Shown in pieces: positions 8,026 through 15,418 of a stretch of DNA of 20,800 nucleotides. Positions within the stretch are counted from its first letter, which is position 1, and every line of letters starts with the position of its first letter. Below the pieces are notes generated by a model. The model had not been told where the DNA came from, did not search any database, and saw only the letters and a program-made list of their open reading frames with translations. The DNA comes from JAWXBM01 sp964470455. GTDB taxonomy: Bacteria; Pseudomonadota; Gammaproteobacteria; Xanthomonadales; SZUA-36. The DNA lies in assembly GCA_964470455.1 (NCBI GenBank), contig CAYYCX010000075.1:1-20800 (forward strand). The letters are read 5' to 3'. A program made the translations under genes and the position numbers.

Positions 8026-9192
8026 ATGATGCAAACCCTGGAAAAGGCCGAAGCGAGCGATCAGGAAAATCCGGCGCCAGCAGAGAACGCGGCATTGGTG
8101 CTGCCCGGCGGTGGCGCGCGCAGCGCCTACCAGGTGGGCGTGCTCAAGGCGATAGCCGAAATCCGTACCGGAAAACCCAATCCCTTTCCGCTGATCTGCG
8201 GTGTCTCGGCGGGCGCGATCAACGCGGCAGCTCTGGCCAGCCATGCGCATGAATTTGCCGAAGGGGTCAACCGCCTGCAGAAATTCTGGGCCACCATGAG
8301 TTGCGAGCGGATCTATCGCACGGATGGTTGGACGGTGCTGCGCAATGGCCTGCATTGGCTCTGTTCCCTCTCGTTCGGGGGGCGCCTCGTCAGCAACCCG
8401 CGTTCGCTGCTCGACAACCAGCCACTGCGTGAATTCCTGCAGGAAAACCTGCAGCTGCAAGGTATCCAGACAGCGATTGAAAGCAACAGCCTGCGAGCAG
8501 TGGCAGTCACGGCTTCGGGCTACCGTTCGGCATCAGCCGTGAGTTTTTTCCAGGGCCAGGCCGGGCTTGAAGGGTGGAAGTTTCCGCGCCGCGAAGGCCG
8601 CCCCGCCCGATTGGAAGTGAGCCACCTGCTGGCGTCCGCGGCACTGCCGTTGCTTTTCCCGGCGGAGAAAATCGGCCCTGAATATTTCGGCGATGGGGGC
8701 ATGCGCATGCTCACGCCGCTGAGCCCGGCGATCAACCTGGGAGCCGCAAGAATTCTGGTAATCGGCACTCGTGATGAGAAGCCGGACGAGGCGCCCCTGC
8801 AGGACATGGCTTATCCCTCGCTGGGTGAAATTGGCGGATACCTGCTGGACTGCATATTCATGGATACGTTGACCTCCGACCTGCAGCGCCTCGCGCGCAA
8901 TAACCTGGTTATCAGCCGGCTGCCACCGGAACAGCACCAGGGCCTGGCCATGCGCCGGGTGGACTCGCTGGTAATCCGCCCCAGCCGCGACCTTCGTGAC
9001 CTGACCCGTGAACACATGGCGGAAATTCCACGCTCGGTTCGGTTGTTGTTGCGCAGCCTTGGCGGCTGGGGCCGGGACTGGCGTCTGGCGAGTTATTTAT
9101 TGTTCGGATCAGGATTTTGCCAGGCTTTGATGAAGCTGGGCTATGAGGACGGCCTGGCACAGGCGGAAACATTGCAGGAGTTTCTGGGTTGA
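8026..9192 (+). CDS. Patatin-like phospholipase / lipid acyl hydrolase
   Basis: A 388-aa patatin-family protein. The oxyanion-hole motif PGGGARSAYQVG (27-38) is followed by the nucleophile elbow GVSAG with Ser61 and by the DGG motif with Asp223 (YFGDGGMRM), so the Ser-Asp catalytic dyad is complete. There is no signal peptide, so the enzyme is probably cytoplasmic or membrane-associated. The expected reaction is hydrolysis of acyl esters from phospholipids or other lipids; the true substrate cannot be read from sequence. The ATG at 8026 is fixed by an in-frame stop (TAA, 8008-8010) just upstream; the ATG at 8029 is an alternative. The only purine-rich element (GGAGG, 8002-8006) is 19 nt away, so initiation looks weak. 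It is divergent from moxR and convergent with fadE. Confidence 0.93.
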   Translation: MMQTLEKAEASDQENPAPAENAALVLPGGGARSAYQVGVLKAIAEIRTGKPNPFPLICGVSAGAINAAALASHAHEFAEGVNRLQKFWATMSCERIYRTDGWTVLRNGLHWLCSLSFGGRLVSNPRSLLDNQPLREFLQENLQLQGIQTAIESNSLRAVAVTASGYRSASAVSFFQGQAGLEGWKFPRREGRPARLEVSHLLASAALPLLFPAEKIGPEYFGDGGMRMLTPLSPAINLGAARILVIGTRDEKPDEAPLQDMAYPSLGEIGGYLLDCIFMDTLTSDLQRLARNNLVISRLPPEQHQGLAMRRVDSLVIRPSRDLRDLTREHMAEIPRSVRLLLRSLGGWGRDWRLASYLLFGSGFCQALMKLGYEDGLAQAETLQEFLG

Positions 9193-9222
9193 AGACTCAG
9201 CCCGGAGATGCAGAGCCGCCAT

Positions 9223-11685
9223 TCAGCTGGAATTGATTGCCGGCCGGAATGCCGGCTCGGCAAATTCCTCGATGTCCCTGCGGGGAAAATCGTCCACTTC
9301 GATCACGGCGCGTGAAGCCTGTTGCGCCATGCGGACCAGCGTGGCCTGCTCTTCGGTGATGACCCCGCTTTCCACCGCGCGCTTGACCAGGCGCTGATAG
9401 TTCTCCCAGGTGACTTTTTCCTTCAGGGCGTTGCCGACGGCACTCTCCGCATTGGCCGAGGTAAGCACCAGGTGGAAGGCATGATGAACCCTTCCTGAAG
9501 CATCATCTTCGTCCGAGATATACACACCCGCGGCCAGACGGTCACGGCTGGAATTTTCCGACAACAGCAGGCGCGCTACTTCCTTGCCGGTTCGGTCCGT
9601 GGGCTGGTGATAGCTGGAGCCCAGCGGAAAAATGATGGCACGTACCAATGGACCGATGCCGGGAAGTGGAAAGTTGCGCAGCACGCCCTTGAGACTTTCC
9701 TGGATGGTGTACAGGCTGTCATCCATGGCCCAGCGCAGCAGTGGCAGGTCTTCCTCCGGACGGCCCGCGTCCTCGAAGTTCTTCAGCACGGCGGCGCCCA
9801 GGTAGAGGTGCGTCAAGGTATCTGCCAGCCGGCCGGACAGCTTCTCCTTGAACTTGAATTTTCCGCCCAGCGTGATCAGCACCAGGTCGGAACTGAAGGC
9901 AAACGCGGCGCACATTCGGGTCAATTGGCGATAGTAATAGGCGGTGGGCCCGCTAACCGGCGCGCGTGTGGCCCAACCGCCCGTGAGCCCCAGCAGCAGT
10001 GACCGCACCAGGTTGCTGATCACATGGCCGGCATGCGCAAAAATGGCCTTGTCAAAGGAACGCCGCGCATCGGGTCCGGTGTCACGCACGGCTTCCATTT
10101 CCTTCAGCAGCCAGGGATGGGCGCGAATGGCGCCCTGGCCAAAAATGATCAGCGAACGCGTGAGGATGTTGGCACCTTCAACCGTGATCGCGATCGGGGT
10201 TGATTGGTAGGCATGCGCCAGGTAGTTGGAGGGGCCGGTGATGATGCCCTTGCCCCCGTGAATGTCCATGGCGTCGTTGATGCAAACCCGGCTGCCCTCG
10301 GTAAGCTGGTATTTGAGAATGGCCGACAGCACCGCCGGGCGATGGCCCTGGTCCAGCGCCACCAACGTGAGTTTTCGCGCCGCGTCCATGCGGTAGGTGC
10401 GGCCGCCAATTCTTGCCAGCGGTTCCTCTATGCCTTCGAAAAATCCGATTGGCACGCCGAACTGGCGGCGGATGCGTGCATAGGCACCGGACATCAGCCC
10501 CGACATCTTGGCGCCCGCAACTCCCAGCGCCGGCAGCGAAATGGCCCGTCCGGCGGCCAGGCACTGCATGAGCATGCGCCAACCCTGGCCCAGCCGTTCC
10601 TGGCCGCCAATGACCCAGTCCATGGGTATGAAAACGTCTTGCCCCTGGGTGGGTCCGTTCATGAACACAGCGCCGACCGGCATATGGCGGTTGCCGATGG
10701 TAACGCCTGGCGTAGAGGTGGGAATCAAGGCACAGGTAATGCCGAGTTCTTTCTTGCCACCCAGCAACCCATCCGGATCCTGGGCTTTGAAAGCCAGGCC
10801 CAGCAGGGTGGCGACCGGCGCCAGGGTGATGTAGCGCTTGTTCCACTTCAGCCGCAGGCCGAGCACCTCCTTGCCGCGGTACATGCCTTTGCACACCACG
10901 CCGGTGTCATTCATGCTGGCTGCATCCGAGCCGGCTGATGGCGAGGTCAGGGCGAAACAGGGGATTTCCTCACCGCTGGCCAGGCGAGGCAGGTAATGCT
11001 TTTTCTGCTCTTCGGTACCGTAATGGATCAGCAACTCGCCCGGGCCCAGGGAGTTCGGCACCATTACCGTAACGGCTGCTGTCAGGTTGCGGCTGGCCAA
11101 CTTCATCACCACAGCCGAGTTGGCCTGGGCAGAAAACCCGTGGCCGCCGTAGGCTTCGGGAATGATCATGCCGAAAAAACCCTGCTCCCGAATGTAGTTC
11201 CAGACTTCTTCCGGCAGGTTGCGGTGGGTATCGCAGATTTTCCAGTCGTCCAGCATGTGGCAAAGCACTTCGCAGGGCCCGTCCAGGAATGCCTGCTCCT
11301 TTTCCGTCAGTGATGGCTTGGGCGTTTTCAGCAAGGCACGCCAGCGCGGCCGGCCAGAGAAGATTTCCGCGTCCCACCAAACCGTACCGGCATCCAGGGC
11401 CTCCTGCTCGGTGTCCGATACCGCCGGCATGACTTTGCGGAACCATCCGAACAGGCGGTCGCTGATGAGCAGGCGGCGTAATGGCTTGACGGCAAACCCC
11501 ATCAGGGTCACGGCCACGATGCCATTGGCAAACCGGAACCAGCTGGGTACGTAAAAGAAGTGGCGCAACTCGGTCCAGATCACGGTCAGGCTGACCATGA
11601 TGGCAATGGCAATCATCAGGGAAACACGGTTATAGGCCAGCAACAACAAGGTGAAAATCAGTACTGCGAAGTACAGGAATTCCAT
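9223..11685 (-). CDS. fadE: Acyl-CoA dehydrogenase, FadE type
   Basis: An 820-aa acyl-CoA dehydrogenase of the long FadE type (E. coli FadE is about 814 aa). It catalyses the first step of fatty-acid beta-oxidation, oxidising acyl-CoA to trans-2-enoyl-CoA with FAD. The N-terminal 75 residues hold two or three hydrophobic helices, suggesting membrane association. The dehydrogenase N-terminal domain includes FFGMIIPEAYGGHGFSAQAN, and the substrate/FAD region includes CFALTSPSAGSDAAS. The hallmark segment ITVEGANILTRS surrounds Glu503, the likely catalytic base, followed by FGQGAIRAHPW. A FadE-specific C-terminal extension follows. AGAGGA (minus strand, 11697-11692) lies 6 nt before the ATG, and a good promoter candidate lies at 11835-11864. 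It converges on the patatin gene with 30 bp between stops. Confidence 0.96.
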   Translation of the reverse strand: MEFLYFAVLIFTLLLLAYNRVSLMIAIAIMVSLTVIWTELRHFFYVPSWFRFANGIVAVTLMGFAVKPLRRLLISDRLFGWFRKVMPAVSDTEQEALDAGTVWWDAEIFSGRPRWRALLKTPKPSLTEKEQAFLDGPCEVLCHMLDDWKICDTHRNLPEEVWNYIREQGFFGMIIPEAYGGHGFSAQANSAVVMKLASRNLTAAVTVMVPNSLGPGELLIHYGTEEQKKHYLPRLASGEEIPCFALTSPSAGSDAASMNDTGVVCKGMYRGKEVLGLRLKWNKRYITLAPVATLLGLAFKAQDPDGLLGGKKELGITCALIPTSTPGVTIGNRHMPVGAVFMNGPTQGQDVFIPMDWVIGGQERLGQGWRMLMQCLAAGRAISLPALGVAGAKMSGLMSGAYARIRRQFGVPIGFFEGIEEPLARIGGRTYRMDAARKLTLVALDQGHRPAVLSAILKYQLTEGSRVCINDAMDIHGGKGIITGPSNYLAHAYQSTPIAITVEGANILTRSLIIFGQGAIRAHPWLLKEMEAVRDTGPDARRSFDKAIFAHAGHVISNLVRSLLLGLTGGWATRAPVSGPTAYYYRQLTRMCAAFAFSSDLVLITLGGKFKFKEKLSGRLADTLTHLYLGAAVLKNFEDAGRPEEDLPLLRWAMDDSLYTIQESLKGVLRNFPLPGIGPLVRAIIFPLGSSYHQPTDRTGKEVARLLLSENSSRDRLAAGVYISDEDDASGRVHHAFHLVLTSANAESAVGNALKEKVTWENYQRLVKRAVESGVITEEQATLVRMAQQASRAVIEVDDFPRRDIEEFAEPAFRPAINSS

Positions 11686-11691
11686 TTTTGG

Positions 11692-11697
11692 TCCTCT
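11692..11697 (-). promoter_or_regulatory. Ribosome-binding site of fadE
   Basis: AGAGGA on the minus strand, 6 nt before the ATG, supports the start at 11685. Confidence 0.65.
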
Positions 11698-11798
11698 GGA
11701 TAACCCTCAAGGCCGTGCCGGTTTGTTGTCGCCGGATTCCGACCCAGGTGCCTGCGCCGGAATGCGGCCGCACTTTGGGCCACAGCATGGTGGCACGC

Positions 11799-11811
11799 CG
11801 GTGCAGCACCG
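11799..11811. repeat. 13-bp palindrome in the fadE leader
   Basis: CGGTGC-A-GCACCG, a perfect 6+1+6 palindrome, located in the expected 5' leader of fadE, downstream of the candidate promoter. It could be an operator or chance in G+C-rich DNA. Confidence 0.4.
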
Positions 11812-11834
11812 CTTCACCGCGAAATCAGCCATTC

Positions 11835-11864
11835 ATGATAAGTAGCGGGCATTCCGGGGGTCAA
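11835..11864 (-). promoter_or_regulatory. Sigma70-like promoter candidate for fadE
   Basis: On the minus strand TTGACC (11864-11859, 5 of 6 to TTGACA), an 18-bp spacer and TATCAT (11840-11835, 5 of 6 to TATAAT). Transcription would start near 11828, giving a leader of about 140 nt. The -35 hexamer lies inside one arm of the inverted repeat at 11854-11891. Confidence 0.55.
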
Positions 11865-11891
11865 GAATTCTTCACTCGCATTGAACCCCGG
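11854..11891. repeat. Imperfect 11-bp inverted repeat overlapping the fadE -35
   Basis: Arms 11854-11864 and 11881-11891 match as an inverted repeat at 10 of 11 positions, separated by 16 bp. One more base pair is possible at the outer end. Because one arm covers the predicted fadE -35 box and the other lies upstream of it, this is a plausible regulator-binding site. There is no T-run to suggest a terminator. Confidence 0.55.
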
Positions 11892-11936
11892 ACGGCATCC
11901 CCGTAAAATCATCCTGATTTGTCCGGCGTTTCAGTA

Positions 11937-11942
11937 TACAAT
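11937..11942 (+). promoter_or_regulatory. Possible -10 element for the ndk cluster
   Basis: TACAAT within GTATACAATTC, 4-5 of 6 to consensus depending on register; no convincing -35 is found at 16-18 bp. Transcription from here would start near 11949 and place the phased TTCAA motifs at the start site and early leader. Confidence 0.3.
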
Positions 11943-11967
11943 TCAAGAGTTTTGAATTTCTTTCAAA
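11941..11967. repeat. Phased TTCAA/TTGAA/TTCAA array before ndk
   Basis: TTCAA (11942-11946), TTGAA (11952-11956) and TTCAA (11962-11966) recur exactly every 10 bp in alternating orientation. They form two overlapping perfect inverted repeats, ATTCAA-N5-TTGAAT (11941-11957) and TTTGAA-N5-TTCAAA (11951-11967). One helical turn of spacing is what two dimers of a regulator on one face of the helix would use. Confidence 0.6.
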
Positions 11968-11980
11968 TACAATAATATGT

Positions 11981-11986
11981 AAGGAG
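11981..11986 (+). promoter_or_regulatory. Ribosome-binding site of ndk
   Basis: AAGGAG, 7 nt before the GTG at 11994; a strong Shine-Dalgarno that confirms the GTG start. Confidence 0.8.
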
Positions 11987-11993
11987 TTTTTAA

Positions 11994-12419
11994 GTGCCAA
12001 TCGAACGCACCCTTTCGATCATCAAGCCCGATGCTGTTGCCAAAGACGTGATCGGAGAGATCTACAGCCGTTTTGAGCAGGCTGGGCTCAAAATCATTGC
12101 TGCTCGCATGAAGCTGCTATCCACCGAGGATGCAGAGAGCTTTTACGCGGTTCACAAAGATCGCCCGTTTTTCCATGACCTGGTGAAATTCATGACTTCG
12201 GGTCCGGTGATGATCCAGGTGCTGGAAGGCGAAAATGCCATTGCCCGCAACCGTGAACTCATGGGCGCCACCAATCCCAAGGAGGCCGCGCCGGGAACCA
12301 TACGGGCGGACTTTGCCGAAAGCATTGATGCCAACGCAGTGCATGGTTCGGATGGCCCGGAAACCGCCAAAGCCGAAATCGCTCATTTCTTCAGCCCCGC
12401 GGATATCAACTCACGCTGA
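11994..12419 (+). CDS. ndk: Nucleoside diphosphate kinase
   Basis: A 141-aa nucleoside diphosphate kinase, the normal bacterial length. It transfers the gamma phosphate from ATP to nucleoside diphosphates through a phospho-histidine and balances NTP and dNTP pools in the cytoplasm. The N-terminus ERTLSIIKPDAVAK is diagnostic, and the catalytic His117 lies in the active-site motif NAVHGSDGPETA, matching E. coli numbering. The ATP-contact segment NRELMGATNPKEAAPGT is present. The start is GTG with a strong AAGGAG 7 nt upstream. It is the first gene of the conserved plus-strand cluster, with rlmN 34 bp downstream. The upstream region carries a phased inverted-repeat array that may regulate it. 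Confidence 0.98.
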   Translation: MPIERTLSIIKPDAVAKDVIGEIYSRFEQAGLKIIAARMKLLSTEDAESFYAVHKDRPFFHDLVKFMTSGPVMIQVLEGENAIARNRELMGATNPKEAAPGTIRADFAESIDANAVHGSDGPETAKAEIAHFFSPADINSR

Positions 12420-12453
12420 GTTGTACCGGGTTTCCTGCCGCGGGCCAAACGAA

Positions 12454-13557
12454 ATGACAGCCACCCTGAGCCGCATCAACCTCATGGATCTGGACCAGAG
12501 CCGGATGCGGGAGTTTTTTGTGTCCCTGGGCGAAAAGCCGTTCCGTGCTGAACAGGTGCTCAAGTGGATTTATCACCAGGGCGTGACCGAATTTGCGCAG
12601 ATGACCAACCTTGGTGTGGCACTGCGACAACGGTTGTCGGAAATTGCGGTGATTCAACCACCTCCGGTGCTGACGGAGAAAAACTCGGTTGACGGCACGG
12701 TAAAGTGGTTGATGGGTTCCGGTGCAGGAAATGCCATTGAAACCGTATTCATTCCGGAGCCGAAACGGGGCACCTTGTGCATTTCCTCCCAGGTAGGTTG
12801 CGCGCTGAACTGCACTTTCTGCTCAACCGGAGCCCAGGGCTTCAATCGCAATCTCACCACCAGCGAAATCATCGGCCAGGTCTGGCGCGCCGCCCAGGCC
12901 CTTGGGCATGAGCGGAACGGGCAAAGGCAAATCACCAATGTGGTGCTGATGGGCATGGGCGAGCCGCTGTTGAATTTCGACGCGGTGCTGCCGACATTGT
13001 CACTGTTGCGCGATGACCTGGGTTTTGGCCTGGCGGCCAAGCGCGTGACGCTGTCCACTGCCGGGCTGGTGCCAGGCATTGACCTGCTTCGAGAGTCCAT
13101 CGACGTGGCGCTGGCGGTGTCGCTGCATGCGCCGGATGATGCCCTGCGTGAAACGCTGGTGCCACTGAACCGCAAGTATCCGATCAAGGACCTGATGGCA
13201 GCCTGCGCCCGGTTTGTGTCTGAAAAGCACAAGCGGTCAGTTACTTTCGAATATACCTTGATGGATGGTGTGAATGACCACCCGGAACATGCCCGCCAGC
13301 TGGTCAAGTTGCTGCGCCGTATTCCCAGCAAGCTCAACCTGATTCCGTTCAACCCGTTTCCGGGCACCATTTATCGATGTTCTCCGCCGGAGCGGATCAG
13401 GGCCTTCCAGGAGATTGTCATGGCCGGAGGCCTGATAGCTACTGTGCGCAAAACCCGCGGCGATGACATCGATGCCGCCTGCGGCCAGCTGGCAGGGCAG
13501 GTCAAGGACCGCACCCGCAGAAGTGAGCGGCTGAGGGAATTGAGGGAAAGCGCCTGA
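12454..13557 (+). CDS. rlmN: Dual-specificity 23S rRNA (A2503)/tRNA (A37) C2 methyltransferase RlmN
   Basis: A 367-aa radical-SAM methyltransferase that methylates C2 of A2503 in 23S rRNA and of A37 in some tRNAs. The cluster motif CALNCTFC supplies Cys116, Cys120 and Cys123. Cys109 (TLCISSQVGC) sits in the position of the cysteine that precedes the cluster in E. coli RlmN. Cys343 (DIDAACGQLAG) corresponds to the methyl-carrier Cys355. The SAM-contact motif GMGEPLLN and the YTLMDGVNDHPEHA segment are present. The frame stays open upstream into ndk, but the ATG at 12454 gives the standard N-terminus; translation from 12235 would add 73 unrelated residues. The ribosome-binding site is weak. The stop overlaps the pilF start by 1 bp. 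Confidence 0.97.
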   Translation: MTATLSRINLMDLDQSRMREFFVSLGEKPFRAEQVLKWIYHQGVTEFAQMTNLGVALRQRLSEIAVIQPPPVLTEKNSVDGTVKWLMGSGAGNAIETVFIPEPKRGTLCISSQVGCALNCTFCSTGAQGFNRNLTTSEIIGQVWRAAQALGHERNGQRQITNVVLMGMGEPLLNFDAVLPTLSLLRDDLGFGLAAKRVTLSTAGLVPGIDLLRESIDVALAVSLHAPDDALRETLVPLNRKYPIKDLMAACARFVSEKHKRSVTFEYTLMDGVNDHPEHARQLVKLLRRIPSKLNLIPFNPFPGTIYRCSPPERIRAFQEIVMAGGLIATVRKTRGDDIDAACGQLAGQVKDRTRRSERLRELRESA

Positions 13558-14318
13558 TGAAACCGTTTCTTCATTTTTTGCTGGTAATGTGGCTTGGATG
13601 CTGGCTGGCAGCCTGCTCCTCCACCGGCGAAACGCAAACCGGCGAGAAATCGGAAGGCCGCAAGGCTGCCGAAACCAATGCGGCGCTGGGCCGGCAATAC
13701 ATGGATCGAAAGCAGTATGAAGTTGCCCTGGAAAAACTCAAGCGCGCCGTGGCTTTCGACAACAGCTACGCCCCGGCGCACACCCTGCTGGGCGTTCTTT
13801 ACGAGACCATTGGAGAAACGTCCAAGGCAGGCGAGGAATATAAACTGGCAGTCCGATATGACGAAGACGGTGGTGAGGTCAACAATAACTATGCCGTGTA
13901 TCTGTGCGGGCAGGGCAAGCACAACGATGCCGACAGGCATTTCCAGAAAGCTTTGAAAGATCCGTTTTACGCCACCAAGCAGGTTGCTGCCGGCAACGCC
14001 GGGCTTTGTGCCCTGAATAATGACGATCTGGACAAAGCTGAGAGATATTTGCGACAATCCCTTGAATACGATCAAAAATATGCGCCGGCACTGTTGCCGT
14101 TGGCCCAGGTCAGTTATCGCAAGCAGGATTACCTCCGGGCCAGGGCGTTTTTGCAGAGGTTTGAGGCGGCAGGGACTGCCAATTCCGAAAGCCTGTACCT
14201 CGGCTACCTGATCGAGAGTGAATTAGGGGATGAAAAATCTGCCAGCCAATACCGGGAGAACCTGATGGACCAGTTCCCGGGTTCAGCGGAAGCGGCAAAA
14301 ATGAGAAACAGGACGTGA
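13557..14318 (+). CDS. pilF: Type IV pilus biogenesis/stability lipoprotein PilF (PilW)
   Basis: A 253-aa TPR lipoprotein. The signal sequence ends in the lipobox LAAC with Cys20, followed by Ser-Ser, which favours outer-membrane sorting. About six tetratricopeptide repeats follow from residue 42 on, for example AALGRQYMDRKQYEVALEKL and APAHTLLGVLYETIGETS. In P. aeruginosa PilF is the pilotin that carries the PilQ secretin to the outer membrane and is needed for its multimerisation. The start overlaps the rlmN stop by 1 bp, and the end overlaps the rodZ start by 4 bp, indicating tight coupling. Presence of pilF implies that type IV pilus genes exist elsewhere in the genome. The rlmN-pilF-rodZ order is as in Pseudomonas. 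Confidence 0.95.
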   Translation: MKPFLHFLLVMWLGCWLAACSSTGETQTGEKSEGRKAAETNAALGRQYMDRKQYEVALEKLKRAVAFDNSYAPAHTLLGVLYETIGETSKAGEEYKLAVRYDEDGGEVNNNYAVYLCGQGKHNDADRHFQKALKDPFYATKQVAAGNAGLCALNNDDLDKAERYLRQSLEYDQKYAPALLPLAQVSYRKQDYLRARAFLQRFEAAGTANSESLYLGYLIESELGDEKSASQYRENLMDQFPGSAEAAKMRNRT

Positions 14319-15322
14319 ATACAGAATCGCAGAGTGAACTCATCCCCACCGGGCCCGGCGATGTTCTCCGCCATCGACGGCAACACGCGGGCATAAGCCT
14401 GGAGCAGGCGGCCCGCGAAGCGCGCATCCGCGAAGATCACCTCTCAGCCATTGAGTCTGGCGAAACCGGCCACATTCCCCAGGTTTATCTAAACGGCTAC
14501 ATTCGAAATTACGCCCGTTACCTGGGAATGCCCACAGGTGCCATCGACAAGCACCTGGCGCATGCCAGGGGCGCAGAGCCGGGTGTGCAATCGGTATTCT
14601 CGACAGCCTTACCCAGGAGCCGTGATGATCGCTGGTTCCGGGCCACCAGTTATGTACTGGCATCGGTAGTGGTGATTGCGCTGGTCTGGCAGTTCACTGC
14701 CGAGGCCGTGCGTTTTTCACAGGGCGATCCGGTGGTACGCTCGGGTGGCGCCGAGGCCGAGTTCGACAAGGCAACACGGCCCGATGCGGAAAATTCCAAT
14801 TCCACCGCCGTTTCGAGGCAGGCAGGCAAGTCGCATTTGCAGGCCTCCATTGCTCCGCTGGAAGACGTGCAACGCAGGCGTCCTGAAATCAGTCAATCCG
14901 GCGCGGAAGGCGCATGGTCCGCCATTTCGGATGCAGGCTCAAACACGCAGAAGACGATTCCGCTGACGGAGGGACAGCAGTCGTTCCGTATCGAGGCTTC
15001 GGCCGACAGCTGGGTGGAAATCATTGATGGTAACGGCCAGAAAGTCGAAATGGATCTCCTGCGTGCCGGCAACGGCCGGGATTATGTCGCGATGGCGCCG
15101 GTCAAGCTGCTGCTGGGCCGAGCCGCTTCGATTGAACTGACGCATAATGGGGAGCTGGTTGACCTGGCACCTTTTACCCGTGGCAATGTGGCCCGGATCA
15201 CGCTGCTGGAAGAGAACGACGCAGCCGTTGAATCCAGCCACGGGCCGCAATCGAGTGACTCCGTGGAAGAAACCGCAGTGCCTTCCGAAGACCCGACTAC
15301 GGACGGGAATTCCCAGGGCTGA
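14315..15322 (+). CDS. rodZ: Cytoskeleton/cell-shape protein RodZ (HTH plus DUF4115)
   Basis: A 335-aa bitopic membrane protein. An N-terminal helix-turn-helix of the RodZ type occupies residues 15-72 (GDVLRHRRQHAGISLEQAA to YIRNYARYLGM), a single membrane helix lies at about 110-127, a low-complexity periplasmic linker follows, and a C-terminal DUF4115 domain spans about 222-297. RodZ links MreB filaments to the elongation machinery and keeps rod shape. The start is GTG, embedded in the overlap GTGA with the pilF stop; the N-terminal residues MNTESQSEL fit. In E. coli and Pseudomonas ispG follows rodZ. Here only 96 bp separate it from hisS. The stop codon sits within a palindrome (15316-15330). 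Confidence 0.95.
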   Translation: MNTESQSELIPTGPGDVLRHRRQHAGISLEQAAREARIREDHLSAIESGETGHIPQVYLNGYIRNYARYLGMPTGAIDKHLAHARGAEPGVQSVFSTALPRSRDDRWFRATSYVLASVVVIALVWQFTAEAVRFSQGDPVVRSGGAEAEFDKATRPDAENSNSTAVSRQAGKSHLQASIAPLEDVQRRRPEISQSGAEGAWSAISDAGSNTQKTIPLTEGQQSFRIEASADSWVEIIDGNGQKVEMDLLRAGNGRDYVAMAPVKLLLGRAASIELTHNGELVDLAPFTRGNVARITLLEENDAAVESSHGPQSSDSVEETAVPSEDPTTDGNSQG

Positions 15323-15330
15323 TTCAGCCC
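15305..15330. repeat. Two adjacent palindromes at the rodZ stop
   Basis: GGGAATTCCC (15305-15314) is a perfect 10-bp palindrome. It is followed after one base by GGGCTGA-T-TCAGCCC (15316-15330), a 7+1+7 palindrome that includes the rodZ stop codon. No T-run follows, so a classical terminator is unlikely. Confidence 0.45.
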
Positions 15331-15418
15331 GTTGCCATCACTGGAACAAAACCTTCAACAGGCGGCTGAATAGCGGCTGACCACCCACACCCCGTTCGGC
15401 CATTCCCGGAGAGACGGT

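Larger units (their letters stand above)
11686..11993. other. Divergent fadE/ndk regulatory region
   Basis: A 308-bp gene-free stretch between the divergent fadE and ndk starts. From left to right it holds the fadE ribosome-binding site, a G+C-rich fadE leader with a 13-bp palindrome (11799-11811), the fadE promoter candidate, an imperfect inverted repeat (11854-11891), a possible ndk promoter near 11937, and an A+T-rich block with phased TTCAA/TTGAA motifs ending at the ndk ribosome-binding site. The sharp drop in G+C over about 11930-11993 stands out against the surroundings. Confidence 0.8.

Noticed and set aside
9193..9222. Bidirectional terminator between the patatin gene and fadE
   Set aside because: The 30 bp show no convincing inverted repeat or T-run.
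10178..10938. Long open frames on both strands inside fadE
   Set aside because: They overlap the conserved FadE core with its VEGANILTR segment and lack any recognisable feature.
12235..12453. Upstream extension of the rlmN frame into ndk
   Set aside because: The added 73 residues do not resemble any RlmN N-terminus and overlap ndk in another frame; the ATG at 12454 gives the standard start.
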